Source: CALRQJ02 sp943370285
Lineage (GTDB): Bacteria > Bacteroidota > Bacteroidia > Chitinophagales > Chitinophagaceae
Assembly (NCBI GenBank): GCA_943370285.1
Contig: CALRQJ020000010.1
Span: 1 to 64,000 of the forward strand
Length of the DNA: 64,000 nucleotides
Reading direction: 5' to 3'
Position numbers and translations under genes: made by a program. The notes under the pieces were generated by a model. It made no database searches and was not told where the DNA came from. It worked only from the letters and a program-made list of their open reading frames with translations. Below, one piece after another: positions 18,539-28,173 of the stretch. Position 1 is the stretch's first letter. Every line of letters begins with the position of its first letter.

Positions 18539-19069
18539 ATGAATGAAGAATATTTAAAAAGTGTACGACAGCAATTTGAATACTATCAATCGTTAGGTGA
18601 AAAAGCAATGGCTCAACTACAACCCGAGCAGCTATTTTTTGCATTAAACGATGCATCAAATAGTATAGCAACAATTGTAAAACACCTTTGGGGAAATATG
18701 CTTAGCCGATGGACCAACTTTTTGACCGAAGATGGCGAAAAAGACTGGCGCAAAAGAGATGAAGAATTTGAAGTGAATAATTTAGCAGCAGATGAAGTGC
18801 TAAACCTTTGGAAGGACGGTTGGCAATGTTTGTATGATGCATTACATGAAATACAACCGCATCAATTATTGAATATGATTACTATTCGAAACGAATCACA
18901 TACTGTTGTGTCGGCTATTAATAGACAATTGGCACATTATGCATACCATGTTGGACAAATTGTTTTTGTTGCTAAACAAATAAAGCATGGCGATTGGGAT
19001 AGTTTATCCATCCCCAAAAATAAATCGGCCGAATTTAATGCCATGAAGTTTGGAAAAAAAGCACCTTAA
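18539..19069 (+). CDS. DinB-like / DUF1572 family protein
   Basis: This is a 176-aa protein of the DinB-like four-helix-bundle superfamily (DUF1572 type), which includes metal-binding proteins and thiol transferases. The visible clues are an N-terminal helix with EYLKSVRQQFEYYQSL and a histidine in TIVKHLWGNMLSRW. Paired histidines occur later in NRQLAHYAYHVGQIVFVAKQ. These three His positions are the classical metal ligands of the superfamily. ATG 18539 is preferred over a TTG at 18491 that would overlap the glycosyltransferase gene. Substrate and role are unknown. Confidence 0.78.
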   Translation: MNEEYLKSVRQQFEYYQSLGEKAMAQLQPEQLFFALNDASNSIATIVKHLWGNMLSRWTNFLTEDGEKDWRKRDEEFEVNNLAADEVLNLWKDGWQCLYDALHEIQPHQLLNMITIRNESHTVVSAINRQLAHYAYHVGQIVFVAKQIKHGDWDSLSIPKNKSAEFNAMKFGKKAP

Positions 19070-19083
19070 TTTTCAGGCTATTT

Positions 19084-20748
19084 CTACAGCCCCAAATTCA
19101 CCCCCGAAGGTTTGGTAATATTCATCAACTGCTGAAAAGCAGAAGTAATTTTCATGGCCATGGTGCTACCCTCAGGACTATTCACTTTTTTGATTTCGCC
19201 GTTGTCATCATAGTCTACTGTAATCATGCCTTTGGTTTCTCCCTCCATTGTCATGGTGATGGGTTTGCCAATGGAATTGTATTCAAAACTAATGGCGCCT
19301 TGATTGTATTCCATTTTACTAATGCGATGTGCATCATTATAACTTAGTCTAACCCAAGTGGTATCTTTTGTACCATAAATCAAATCTTCTTTATCATTAT
19401 AAGTGTAAGTGTATACCGTAGTGTCTTTGTAAAATTTATTAATCACCTCATACCGAATGATTTTTGTTTCTTTTTCGTTGTAGGTAGAGTTGATGATTTC
19501 ATTCTTTGTTTCCTTGTACAGCAATCCGCCTTTACTGTTGTATCTAAATGTGGTGGTGGAGTTGCCCCTCACTATGCTTAGCGGTAAACCGTTTTCGTCG
19601 TAAATGGTTTCGGTTTTTATTTTGTTGATGACGGTTACAATTTTGTAAGTATATCTTGCCCCTGTAGCCTTGGTTTTAATTTCGTATTCGTAGTAATTGC
19701 TGTCTAATGTTTCATACGCATTTTGTTTAATGACATAGGTGGCGTAGTGGTCATCATCTACAGCTCCATTGGCATCAAAAAATTGCACATACACATATTC
19801 GGTAGCTACCTTATTTCTGTCGGTTACTCTTTTTACATACTGCGTAGTAGGATAGTATTCCATCAACATGGTAGTACTATCACTATATGTAATACTAACC
19901 ATATTGTAATTATTGTCGTAAGCGAACTTGTAGATATTATCACTGATGTCTTTGCTTTCAATCAAATTTTTACCGCTGTATTTGTACTCAGATGTTCCCT
20001 TACTGCTAGTGATAGTAGTAATCAGATTATCTGCATTAAACGTAAACCGCAATACATTGCCAACTGCATCGGTTAATGTTTCCATCTTACTGTTGCTGTT
20101 GTAGGTAATGCTGAATTTTAGTTTACCATATTTATCATATTCGCCTAATTGCTGACCATTGTTGTTGAACAATTCGTAGCCATCACTCGATACTCTTTTG
20201 TACGTTGCAGCATCTAATTTGGTGATGGTTTGAAAACCCCTATCTGAAGATTGCCAAACCGTGTTAATTGTATTGATGTAGGGTTCAATCAAGTTCAACC
20301 GTAAGTATTTTAGCCAATCTATCGCTCTTTGTTCTTGACTGTTTCTCAGCTTTTCTTTATATGCTGCTATTGCCGCAGGATTATTATTGATGTCTTTGTT
20401 TTTAATAGCGGCTGTGCTCATTTGATTGATGCAACTAGCCAGTAAGTCTTCATCAATAGTACCGGTTTCAAAAAAAGTTTTTGCCCCGGCTCCATGTTCA
20501 TACACCACTAAAGCACCATCGCCCATGGCTACCAAAAAAGTTTCATAATCGCAACCCCAACCATTACCAAATAATCCGGCACCAACAGCTTTAGAATTAT
20601 AAGTACGTGTAATGTCAACCCCTTTAACACCGCTAAAATCATGGTCGGTATAGCTAATATAAAAATTGCCGTTTTTGATGTTTACACCGGCCATTACAGT
20701 GTTGGAGATTAATAGCAGCAATAATATTGGCATTACAATTTTTATCAT
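19084..20748 (-). CDS. Secreted RHS/YD-repeat-type protein lacking a toxin end
   Basis: The 554-aa exported protein has a signal peptide (MIKIVMPILLLLLISNTVMA). A DUF6531/RHS entry region (NGNFYISYTDHDFSGVKGVD, then TRTYNSKAVGAGLFGNGW) precedes a long stretch of degenerate YD-type beta repeats (DAVGNVLRFTFNADNLITTI, DENGLPLSIVRGN, YNDAHRISKMEYNQG). It is far shorter than typical Rhs proteins. It has no RHS core cap or C-terminal toxin, and ends at a short hydrophobic NITKPSGVNLGL. Its ATG overlaps the caspase-TPR stop codon (ATGA at 20745-20748), so the two genes are translationally coupled and probably act together at the cell surface or in the periplasm. Confidence 0.72.
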   Translation of the reverse strand: MIKIVMPILLLLLISNTVMAGVNIKNGNFYISYTDHDFSGVKGVDITRTYNSKAVGAGLFGNGWGCDYETFLVAMGDGALVVYEHGAGAKTFFETGTIDEDLLASCINQMSTAAIKNKDINNNPAAIAAYKEKLRNSQEQRAIDWLKYLRLNLIEPYINTINTVWQSSDRGFQTITKLDAATYKRVSSDGYELFNNNGQQLGEYDKYGKLKFSITYNSNSKMETLTDAVGNVLRFTFNADNLITTITSSKGTSEYKYSGKNLIESKDISDNIYKFAYDNNYNMVSITYSDSTTMLMEYYPTTQYVKRVTDRNKVATEYVYVQFFDANGAVDDDHYATYVIKQNAYETLDSNYYEYEIKTKATGARYTYKIVTVINKIKTETIYDENGLPLSIVRGNSTTTFRYNSKGGLLYKETKNEIINSTYNEKETKIIRYEVINKFYKDTTVYTYTYNDKEDLIYGTKDTTWVRLSYNDAHRISKMEYNQGAISFEYNSIGKPITMTMEGETKGMITVDYDDNGEIKKVNSPEGSTMAMKITSAFQQLMNITKPSGVNLGL

Positions 20749-23700
20749 GGCAATTGCATTAACTGTTGTAAATATACTTGACTTGCTTTACTGTATTTGT
20801 TATTCCACTTAGTGGCATCTTTCCAATTGGGGTAAGCTTTATCTTCTTTTGATTTTAATTGTGCTGCAGTTGTACTATCTTTTTTTGCCAATGCACAAAT
20901 TGCTAAACCTAGTTGAGATGGATTGCCGCTATACATTAACCCTTGTTTAAAAATAGCTTCAGCTTCTGTCATTTTTCCGGCATCAATATATGCCCAACCC
21001 AATGTTTGATAATATTGATTTAAGTAAGAACTGCTTAACGATGTGTTAGCCACCAAAGGCAATAATTCTACAATCGCATCTGCCGATTTACCATTTAAGT
21101 AATACAATCTAGCCAGCCGATATTTTAGTTGATGATTGTTAGGTGTTAAGCGTTTTAACTCAACTAAATCTGCAATCGCTTCGGTTGTCTTATTTTGTTG
21201 TACTAAAGCATCGGCCTTATCAAGTGCAACAACTACAAAATCGGACAGTTTAAAATCTACCGGATTGTTTTCGTTGGCTTTTAAAATAAGTTTTACGGCT
21301 TCTTCAAAACTGTTGTTTTCTAAAGCTGCATAGGCTAAATTGCCATAAGCAGCTGCAAAATTACTATCGGTGTCAACTGCTTTTCTATACTGTTCTAATG
21401 CAGCTTTATATTTTCCGTTGGCATAATATAAGTTGCCGAGAATGTTATACAGTTCCGGACTTTGGCTAAAGTTGGGAATTGCTTTTTTCAAGATTAATTC
21501 AGCGCTATCAGGCTGATTTAGCTCGGTATATATTTCAGACAAACATTCATAGGGCCATAAGTAGTACGGATTAATGGCCAATGCTTTTTTAAACCATGTG
21601 ATGGCAGATGGATGCTGATCTGTATTTTGAAAATACCTAGCATAATATGCAATAGCCTCAGCATTCTCTTTGTTTATGGCAATACCTTGTTGAAATAATG
21701 CCAATGCATTAGCTGTGTCTTTCAATTTCATTAAAACCCAGGCCCTGCCTGCATAAGCCCAAGGATGATATGGATTATTGATGGCGGCTTGTTGGTATAA
21801 ACTATCTGCTTTAAGCCAATCTTTTGTAGTATAAGCGTTGGCAAAATAATCGGCCAACTCCGTATATCCTTCAGAGAAAAAAGGTTCAATCTGTAAAGCT
21901 AATAGCAAAACACTTTCTACCGCTTCCGGCTTTGTTTTTTTATATACTTCCGATAAATTGTACCAGGCATGAACATTAGTACTATCTTTTTGAATGGCTT
22001 GCTGATAATAGTAAGCGGCTTGCTTTAAATTTTTCCTTTTTTCAAATACAACACCTAAGTTGGAAGTTTCAATCGATACATCTGCTGTGTCTTTGTTAAT
22101 TGAAATGCGATATAATCTCTCAGCTTCTTTGTAATTCTTTAAATCGTGATATACATTGGCTAAATTGTTATACGGCCAACTAAAATCAGGGGCCATTGCA
22201 ATCACTTCTTTAAACACCTTAATGGCTTGTGCATATTTGCCTTGGTCTTTTAAGCAATTACCCAAAGAACTACGAGGGTAGGTCCATGTAGGAATTAATT
22301 GAATGGCCTGTTTGTAATATTGTTCAGCTATAGCAAATTGGTGTTGGTATTCTGCTACCAAGCCTAATGCATGCAATACATAAGCCGCATTGGGTTCTAT
22401 GCCAATGGCTTTTTCTAATAAGGCTTTTGCCTTGGTGTACTGTTTAAAGTTTTTGCCCCGCAAATAGGAGTAGGCTTCTAAATACAAACTGTAAAGTGTA
22501 TAAACTTTATAACCATAATCTGCGGTGTCAAGAACAGCCAGCAGTTGATTACTTTTATCAGCAGCTGCTTTAAAGTATGCTGCGGTGGGTAAATTGTTTT
22601 TACCGGCTAAAATGGTATTTACAGCTTGTTGAGGTTCGGTTTCTAATAGTTCGGTAATGGCATATTTCCAATCGTTTAAAGTAGTTTCCGACACACTACT
22701 ATTTTGTTTGTGCAATAGATAAAATGATATCGCTTCACTGAATTTTTGTTGCTTCAACAACAACAGCATTTGTGTAGATACAATTGCATCGGCTTGAGCT
22801 GCACTATCAGCACTTGAATTTCCTCCGGCTAAAAAACCTCTAGCTAATCCTCTGCCTTTGGCAAATGCAACAAATGCCGGATTGGTTTTATAATGCTCTA
22901 ATGCAAAATTTTTAGCATCATCATTTATCAACGCAACAATCTTATCATCATCAGCTGCTTTAATACTTGGCGATTGTTTTTGACGGGAAACGAGTTTTAC
23001 TTTGTCTTTTACAAAACGGTTCAACTCATCTACAATAATTTTATTATCGGTTGGACCGTTATCGGCTTCGCCGGATAAGCCTTTCACTAAGTAGTACGTA
23101 AAATAACCTTGACCTAAAGTAGAGTCTTCATAAGAACGTTGTTCAGGCCCACAACTTAAAAAACGAATGGTATTGCTGAAGGATAGTAAAGCAGATTCGC
23201 TTAATAATTTAGCACCCTCTTCATTTACAGTATAGCCGGAATGGCAAGCATCTAATACTAAATTCACCAACACTTTTTGTTTGGCAATACTATCAATCAC
23301 CCTGTTCAAACGTTCAAAACTTAGTGTGCCGGCGGCCCCTGCATACACCCTTTCTACATTTACATTATGGCAGAGTAAGTAGCCTTTGTATTTTACTTTT
23401 TCTTTTTGAATATCGCCATGACCCGAAAAATAAATGATGGCTTCATCGCCTGGCTGAAATTTTATTTTAGAGAATGTGGTGATGGCTTTGTTAACTGCAG
23501 CGCTTGTAGCTTCTTTATTTAAAAGTAGGGTTAGGTTTTTTTCTTCTACCCGTTTGGAATGCAATAAAAAAGCGGATAACAATTGAGCATCTTTATCGGC
23601 CGCATTCAACGACATTTTAGGATTGGCATAGTCAGATATACCAATGATGAGGGCATAAGTTGTTCCTTTTTTTGTAGCGGCAGTTTGTAAAACAGCAACA

Positions 23701-23789
23701 CCCTTATCGCCTTGTGCATACGACAGCAGGGAGCAGCCTAACAAAAATGTTAGCAATAATAAATTGTAGGTCTGGTGTTTCTTAAGCAT
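20745..23789 (-). CDS. Exported caspase-family (C14) protein with long TPR array
   Basis: A 1014-aa protein with an N-terminal export signal (about residues 8-26, ending SLLSYAQ; a Cys at 19 might also be a lipobox). The C14 caspase domain covers about 40-300 and has an intact dyad: H124 in IIYFSGHGD and C182 in VLDACHSGY. After a linker come about a dozen TPR-type helical repeats (about 430-1000), for example AEQYYKQAIQLIPTWTYP and AERLYRISINKDTADVS. TPRs normally bind other proteins, so this looks like a caspase with a scaffold for partners. It differs from the two caspases at 6-14 kb, which have DUF4384-like ends. It is coupled to the downstream RHS-type gene by an ATGA overlap. Confidence 0.87.
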   Translation of the reverse strand: MLKKHQTYNLLLLTFLLGCSLLSYAQGDKGVAVLQTAATKKGTTYALIIGISDYANPKMSLNAADKDAQLLSAFLLHSKRVEEKNLTLLLNKEATSAAVNKAITTFSKIKFQPGDEAIIYFSGHGDIQKEKVKYKGYLLCHNVNVERVYAGAAGTLSFERLNRVIDSIAKQKVLVNLVLDACHSGYTVNEEGAKLLSESALLSFSNTIRFLSCGPEQRSYEDSTLGQGYFTYYLVKGLSGEADNGPTDNKIIVDELNRFVKDKVKLVSRQKQSPSIKAADDDKIVALINDDAKNFALEHYKTNPAFVAFAKGRGLARGFLAGGNSSADSAAQADAIVSTQMLLLLKQQKFSEAISFYLLHKQNSSVSETTLNDWKYAITELLETEPQQAVNTILAGKNNLPTAAYFKAAADKSNQLLAVLDTADYGYKVYTLYSLYLEAYSYLRGKNFKQYTKAKALLEKAIGIEPNAAYVLHALGLVAEYQHQFAIAEQYYKQAIQLIPTWTYPRSSLGNCLKDQGKYAQAIKVFKEVIAMAPDFSWPYNNLANVYHDLKNYKEAERLYRISINKDTADVSIETSNLGVVFEKRKNLKQAAYYYQQAIQKDSTNVHAWYNLSEVYKKTKPEAVESVLLLALQIEPFFSEGYTELADYFANAYTTKDWLKADSLYQQAAINNPYHPWAYAGRAWVLMKLKDTANALALFQQGIAINKENAEAIAYYARYFQNTDQHPSAITWFKKALAINPYYLWPYECLSEIYTELNQPDSAELILKKAIPNFSQSPELYNILGNLYYANGKYKAALEQYRKAVDTDSNFAAAYGNLAYAALENNSFEEAVKLILKANENNPVDFKLSDFVVVALDKADALVQQNKTTEAIADLVELKRLTPNNHQLKYRLARLYYLNGKSADAIVELLPLVANTSLSSSYLNQYYQTLGWAYIDAGKMTEAEAIFKQGLMYSGNPSQLGLAICALAKKDSTTAAQLKSKEDKAYPNWKDATKWNNKYSKASQVYLQQLMQLP

Positions 23790-23877
23790 ATCAATCTCAA
23801 ATTAAGCCAAAATTGATTGCTATGTGGATAACTCTAAATGGGTATTTTAATTCGATAGCGAAAACATTAACAAACTC

Positions 23878-24831
23878 CTACACTAAATCTTTAACTACAT
23901 TCCAAATTACTTTGGGTTTACCCAATGTGTAGTAGTGTAAAACTGGTACACCAAAAGCTTTTAGCTCTTTGCTTTGTTGTAGCAACCATTCAGTACCTAC
24001 TTTTTCTACTTCTTGGTCGGTTTTACATTTTAAAATGGCATTAGATAATTCGGTTGGTATATCTACATGAAAAATTCGAGGTAGAACGGTTAATTGTTTT
24101 TTAGTGGTAATTGGCTTTAATCCCGGAATGATGGGTACATTAATGCCCATGTTTCGACAAGCCGTTACAAAATCAAAAAACTTTTGGTTGTCAAAAAACA
24201 TTTGCGTCATCACATAATCGGCACCGGCATCTACTTTGTCTTTTAATCGTTGTAAATCAATTTCTAAGTTTGGTGCTTCAAAATGCTTTTCAGGATATCC
24301 GGCTGTGCCGATACAAAAATTGGTTTTGCCACCATTTTGTATGTCTTCATCCAAGTATAAACCATGGTTTAAATTAACCACTTGCTTTTGTAGATCAATA
24401 GCATAAGCATGACCATCTTTTTCAGGAATAAAACTAGGTTCGTTTTTTTCGGCATCGCCACGTAATACCAAAACATTGTCAATGCCTAAGAAGTTAAGGT
24501 CAATTAATGCATCTTCACATTCTCTTTTGGTAAAACCACCACAAATAAAGTGTGGTACCGTATCAATGCGGTAATGGTTCATAATGGCAGCACAAATACC
24601 AACAGTTCCCGGTCTTTTTCGAACCTCCACCTTATCAAAAGTGCCATCGGCCTTTTTCTTAAACATACTTTCGCTGCGGTGGTAGGTAACATTAATCCAA
24701 GAAGGCTTAAACTCCATTAATGGGTCTAAATGATCGAAAATAGAATTGATACTTTTCCCTTTTAACGGAGGTAGTACTTCAAATGAAATTAAAGTGTCAT
24801 TAGCCTGTTGAATATGCTCAGTTACTTTCAT
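23878..24831 (-). CDS. metF: 5,10-Methylenetetrahydrofolate reductase
   Basis: This FAD enzyme reduces methylene-THF to methyl-THF for methionine synthesis. The 317-aa product is a TIM barrel with the family's early SFEVLPPLKGKS (catalytic Glu region), INVTYHRSES and VPHFICGGFTKRECEDAL. A NVLVLRGDAEK segment contacts FAD, and GADYVMTQMFFDNQKFFDF and PIIPGLKPITTKKQL follow. The ATG at 24831 is chosen over a start seven codons upstream (24852). Length is slightly greater than the E. coli enzyme (296 aa). It is divergent from lptB, with a 116-base shared intergenic region. Confidence 0.93.
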   Translation of the reverse strand: MKVTEHIQQANDTLISFEVLPPLKGKSINSIFDHLDPLMEFKPSWINVTYHRSESMFKKKADGTFDKVEVRKRPGTVGICAAIMNHYRIDTVPHFICGGFTKRECEDALIDLNFLGIDNVLVLRGDAEKNEPSFIPEKDGHAYAIDLQKQVVNLNHGLYLDEDIQNGGKTNFCIGTAGYPEKHFEAPNLEIDLQRLKDKVDAGADYVMTQMFFDNQKFFDFVTACRNMGINVPIIPGLKPITTKKQLTVLPRIFHVDIPTELSNAILKCKTDQEVEKVGTEWLLQQSKELKAFGVPVLHYYTLGKPKVIWNVVKDLV

Positions 24832-24925
24832 ATACTTGTAAAATTGGTGCAATATACACCAGACGGCAATAATTGAAACATCTGTTAACTTACAGAATTA
24901 TATAAAGCGATAATCTTGCAACAGT

Positions 24926-24933
24926 TATTTTTG
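24926..24933 (+). promoter_or_regulatory. -7 promoter element of lptB
   Basis: TATTTTTG matches TAnnTTTG, 14 bases before the TTG start of lptB. The expected transcript leader is under ten bases. No convincing -33 element was seen. Confidence 0.4.
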
Positions 24934-24947
24934 CCAAAACTTTTCCA

Positions 24948-25751
24948 TTGAGCCTAACCATACATACTAAAGACCTTGTAAAACGCTACAAAAGCCGCAC
25001 GGTGGTTAACCATGTAAGTGTAAATGTAAAACAGGGTGAAATTGTAGGCTTGTTAGGTCCCAACGGTGCCGGCAAAACCACTACTTTTTACATGGTAGTG
25101 GGTTTAATTAAGCCCGATGAAGGCGATGTTTTTCTTAACGATGTAAACGTTACCAAACTGCCTATGTACAAAAGGGCACAGATGGGCATTGGCTATTTGC
25201 CGCAAGAAGCTAGTGTGTTTAGGAAACTGAGTGTAGAGAATAATATTATGGCTGTTTTGGAAATGACCAAACTGAATAAAAAAGAACGACACGATAAATT
25301 AGAATCGCTGTTAGAAGAGTTTAATCTCGGCCATGTTCGTAAAAACAATGGCGATAGCTTAAGCGGTGGCGAAAGAAGAAGAACCGAAATTGCCCGAGCA
25401 TTAGCCGTTGACCCAAAATTTATTTTGTTGGATGAACCATTTGCCGGTGTAGATCCTATTGCGGTAGAGGATATTCAAAGCGTGGTAGCCAAATTGAAGT
25501 ACAGAAATATTGGCATACTCATCACCGACCATAATGTAAATGAAACCTTAAGTATTTGCGACAGGGCTTATTTATTGATTGAAGGAAAAATCTTTAAGAC
25601 AGGTACTGCCGAACAATTGGCCGATGACGAACAAGTTCGACGTTTGTATTTAGGAACCAATTTTGAACTAAAGCGAAAAGATTGGATTTTAGACATGCAG
25701 AAAGAAGACAGTGAACGAAGAGCAGCCGATATTGCCGACGAAGCACTATAA
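24948..25751 (+). CDS. lptB: LPS export ABC transporter ATP-binding protein LptB
   Basis: This is the ATPase of the LptB2FG complex that extracts lipopolysaccharide from the inner membrane. The 267-aa protein has Walker A GPNGAGKTT (about residues 36-44), a Q-loop in YLPQEASVF and the signature LSGGERRRTEIARAL. Walker B is FILLDEPFAGVDP and the switch His is in ITDHNVNE. The GLLGPNGAGKTTTFYMVVGL and PMYKRAQMGIGYLPQE strings are LptB-specific. It starts with TTG at 24948 (MSLTIHTKDLVKRY), as no ATG is suitably placed. A charged C-terminal tail of about 20 residues is longer than in E. coli. The partners LptF/G/C/A are not in the window. Confidence 0.94.
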   Translation: MSLTIHTKDLVKRYKSRTVVNHVSVNVKQGEIVGLLGPNGAGKTTTFYMVVGLIKPDEGDVFLNDVNVTKLPMYKRAQMGIGYLPQEASVFRKLSVENNIMAVLEMTKLNKKERHDKLESLLEEFNLGHVRKNNGDSLSGGERRRTEIARALAVDPKFILLDEPFAGVDPIAVEDIQSVVAKLKYRNIGILITDHNVNETLSICDRAYLLIEGKIFKTGTAEQLADDEQVRRLYLGTNFELKRKDWILDMQKEDSERRAADIADEAL

Positions 25752-25804
25752 GTTTATACCACCACTTTAATAATTCAGTTTCATTGCGTATTTTGCCCCC
25801 AACC

Positions 25805-27316
25805 ATGAAACTGCTTAGCCCAACCATTTCTCGTTTAGCCCGCCTAAGGCAGTGGCGTATTGAACAATGGGTAGAAAACCCCATTGCAGCACAGCGTGAA
25901 GTGCTGATGGATTTGGTAACCCACGGCCAATATTCAGAAATGGGTCGAAAATACGGCATGAACAAGCTTTTCAACATTAGAGATTTTAAAAAAGCCGTAC
26001 CCATTCATACCTACGAAGACCTTAAGCCTTGTATTGAGCGAAGTATGAATGGCGAAGAAAACTTGTTGTGGAATACTCCGGTTAGTTGGTTTGCCAAAAG
26101 TAGCGGCACAACAAGCGATAAAAGCAAATTCATTCCCATAACAGAGGAGAGTTTAGAAGATTGTCATTTTCATGCGTCTAAAGATGTATTGTCGCTGTAT
26201 TACAACTTTAATCCCGATAGTGATTTGCTGACAGGTAAAGGATTAGTGATTGGCGGTAGCCATCAAATCAGTAAAGTAAATGACGATATACAATATGGCG
26301 ATTTAAGTGCCGTACTATTACAAAACACACCCATGTGGGCTAATTGGATTCGTACACCCGAATTAAGCATTGCCCTATTAGATGAATGGGAAAATAAAAT
26401 TGAACAGTTAGCCCAAAGTACGATTCCGGAGAATGTAACAAGCATTAGTGGTGTACCTACTTGGACATTAGTGTTGATCAAACGTATTTTAGAAATTACC
26501 GGTAAATCAACCCTAAAGGAAGTGTGGCCTAATTTAGAGTTGTATATGCATGGCGGTGTTTCTTTTGTGCCGTATAAAGAACAATTTAGAAAATTAATAG
26601 GTGATGATAGTGTTCATTTTTTAGAAATGTACAATGCTAGTGAAGGGTTCTTTGCTGCACAAGATCATCCTGGAACAGAGGGCATGTTACTGTTTTTACA
26701 ACACGGTATTTTCTATGAGTTTTTGCCGTTAGAAGAGTATGGCAAAGACAATCCACAAACGATAGGGTTAGATAAAGTAGAATTGGGCAAACACTATGCT
26801 CCCATCATAAGTACCAATGGCGGTTTATGGCGTTATTTGTTGGGAGATACGATTCAGTTTGTATCGTTGTATCCTTTTCGCATAAAAGTAAGTGGCAGGT
26901 TGAAACACTATATCAACGCCTTTGGCGAAGAGGTAATGGTAGATAATACCGATAAAGCCATTGCAATAGCTAGCGAAAAATGTAATGTAGTGGTTACGGA
27001 CTATACTGCAGCGCCGGTTTACTTTAGCGAAAACAGTAATGGTGCCCATGAATGGTTGATTGAGTTTGAAGTGCCGCCCACTAATTTGGGATTATTTACC
27101 TACGAATTAGATGCTGCATTGAAAAGCTTAAATAGCGATTATGAAGCCAAACGCCATAAAGATATAGCCCTTCGTTTGCCGATTGTACAAGTATTAGCGC
27201 CTGGTGTATTTAAAGCTTGGCTTCGTAGTAAAGGCAAATTAGGGGGGCAGCATAAAGTGCCAAGATTGAGCAATGAAAGGGCATTGATTGAAGAGATTAA
27301 AAAAACAACGGCATGA
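25805..27316 (+). CDS. GH3 auxin-responsive promoter family protein
   Basis: The GH3 family is an adenylate-forming (ANL) family best known from plants, where it couples amino acids to jasmonate or auxin. Bacteroidota carry homologues of unknown substrate. The 503-aa product has the adenylation P-loop FAKSSGTTSDKSKFIP (about residues 96-111), MYNASEGFFAAQDH (acid-binding/A5-like) and a hinge region around RYLLGDTIQFVSLYPFRIKV, SGRLKHYINAFGEEV. The last segment includes the conserved C-terminal basic residues in LGGQHKVPRLSNERA. The ATG at 25805 follows a TATTTTG element. Its stop overlaps the next start (ATGA, 27313-27316), so DUF3667 is translationally coupled. Confidence 0.88.
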   Translation: MKLLSPTISRLARLRQWRIEQWVENPIAAQREVLMDLVTHGQYSEMGRKYGMNKLFNIRDFKKAVPIHTYEDLKPCIERSMNGEENLLWNTPVSWFAKSSGTTSDKSKFIPITEESLEDCHFHASKDVLSLYYNFNPDSDLLTGKGLVIGGSHQISKVNDDIQYGDLSAVLLQNTPMWANWIRTPELSIALLDEWENKIEQLAQSTIPENVTSISGVPTWTLVLIKRILEITGKSTLKEVWPNLELYMHGGVSFVPYKEQFRKLIGDDSVHFLEMYNASEGFFAAQDHPGTEGMLLFLQHGIFYEFLPLEEYGKDNPQTIGLDKVELGKHYAPIISTNGGLWRYLLGDTIQFVSLYPFRIKVSGRLKHYINAFGEEVMVDNTDKAIAIASEKCNVVVTDYTAAPVYFSENSNGAHEWLIEFEVPPTNLGLFTYELDAALKSLNSDYEAKRHKDIALRLPIVQVLAPGVFKAWLRSKGKLGGQHKVPRLSNERALIEEIKKTTA

Positions 27317-28170
27317 GTAACCCGTTAATCTCATCACATACCTGTGTTAATTGTGGCAATCATTTTACTGGAAAATTCTGTAATAATTGTGGTGAAAAAG
27401 TATATTCCCAACACGATAAAAAAGTGCTTCATTTTGTAGAAGAAGGAGTTCATTTTATCACCCATTTTGAAGGTACTTTATTTACTACGCTTAAAACAAT
27501 CTTTACAAAGCCTGGTCAATTATCTAGCGATTATTGTAATGGCATCAGAAAAAAATACTTCAAGCCCATTCCTTTGTTTTTATTGTTGGTTGTATTATAT
27601 CTGCTTTTTCCATTATTAGAAGGTTTAAATATGCAGTTGAAGTACTATCCCAAACAACAGTATTACGGAAGTTATGCTGAAACTGCAATCGTTGAAAAGC
27701 TGAAAGAAACCGGTTATAGTAAAGAAACACTATCAACAATTTTTCATCAAAAAGGAGAAAAAACGTCTAAGTTTTTACTGCTTACATTAATTCCATTTAC
27801 AGCGCTATTCTTATATGCTTGTACCTTTTGGCGCCGCAATTATTTTTTTGATCAAATGGTTTTTGCTGCTGAAATAAATGCATTTTATATGATGTGGGGT
27901 TTTCTGCTGTTGCCCTTGCTGTTGAGTGTGTTGAATAAAGTGTATTATTTGTTTGCACACCAATACTTGCCGTTTAACGATGCTATTATTGGTGGTATTA
28001 TATATTTAGGGGTTACCGTATTTTGCATCAAAGCATTTAAACAGTTTTATAGCTTTAAGTGGTGGCAAAGTTTGTTGCTATTATTGCTGTTTTATTTTGC
28101 ACATTCATTTATAGTTTACAGTTTGTACAAATTTCTTTTATTTGTAACTGTCATTAATCAAATACATTAA
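27313..28170 (+). CDS. DUF3667 membrane protein with N-terminal zinc ribbon
   Basis: The function is unknown. The 285-aa protein opens with a four-Cys zinc ribbon (CVNCGNHFTGKFCNNCGEK, about residues 11-29). The DUF3667 hallmark follows (FEGTLFTTLKTIFTKPGQLS, then YCNGIRKKYFKPIPLFLLL), and four or five membrane helices occur between about 92 and 280. The ribbon should lie in the cytoplasm. It overlaps the GH3 gene by four bases and is three bases from fabG, so all three probably form one operon; the link to GH3 is not understood. Confidence 0.8.
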   Translation: MSNPLISSHTCVNCGNHFTGKFCNNCGEKVYSQHDKKVLHFVEEGVHFITHFEGTLFTTLKTIFTKPGQLSSDYCNGIRKKYFKPIPLFLLLVVLYLLFPLLEGLNMQLKYYPKQQYYGSYAETAIVEKLKETGYSKETLSTIFHQKGEKTSKFLLLTLIPFTALFLYACTFWRRNYFFDQMVFAAEINAFYMMWGFLLLPLLLSVLNKVYYLFAHQYLPFNDAIIGGIIYLGVTVFCIKAFKQFYSFKWWQSLLLLLLFYFAHSFIVYSLYKFLLFVTVINQIH

Positions 28171-28173
28171 CGT

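Noticed and set aside
19084..20748. RHS polymorphic toxin
   Set aside because: The protein is too short, has no RHS core cap or toxin domain after the repeats, and no immunity gene follows.
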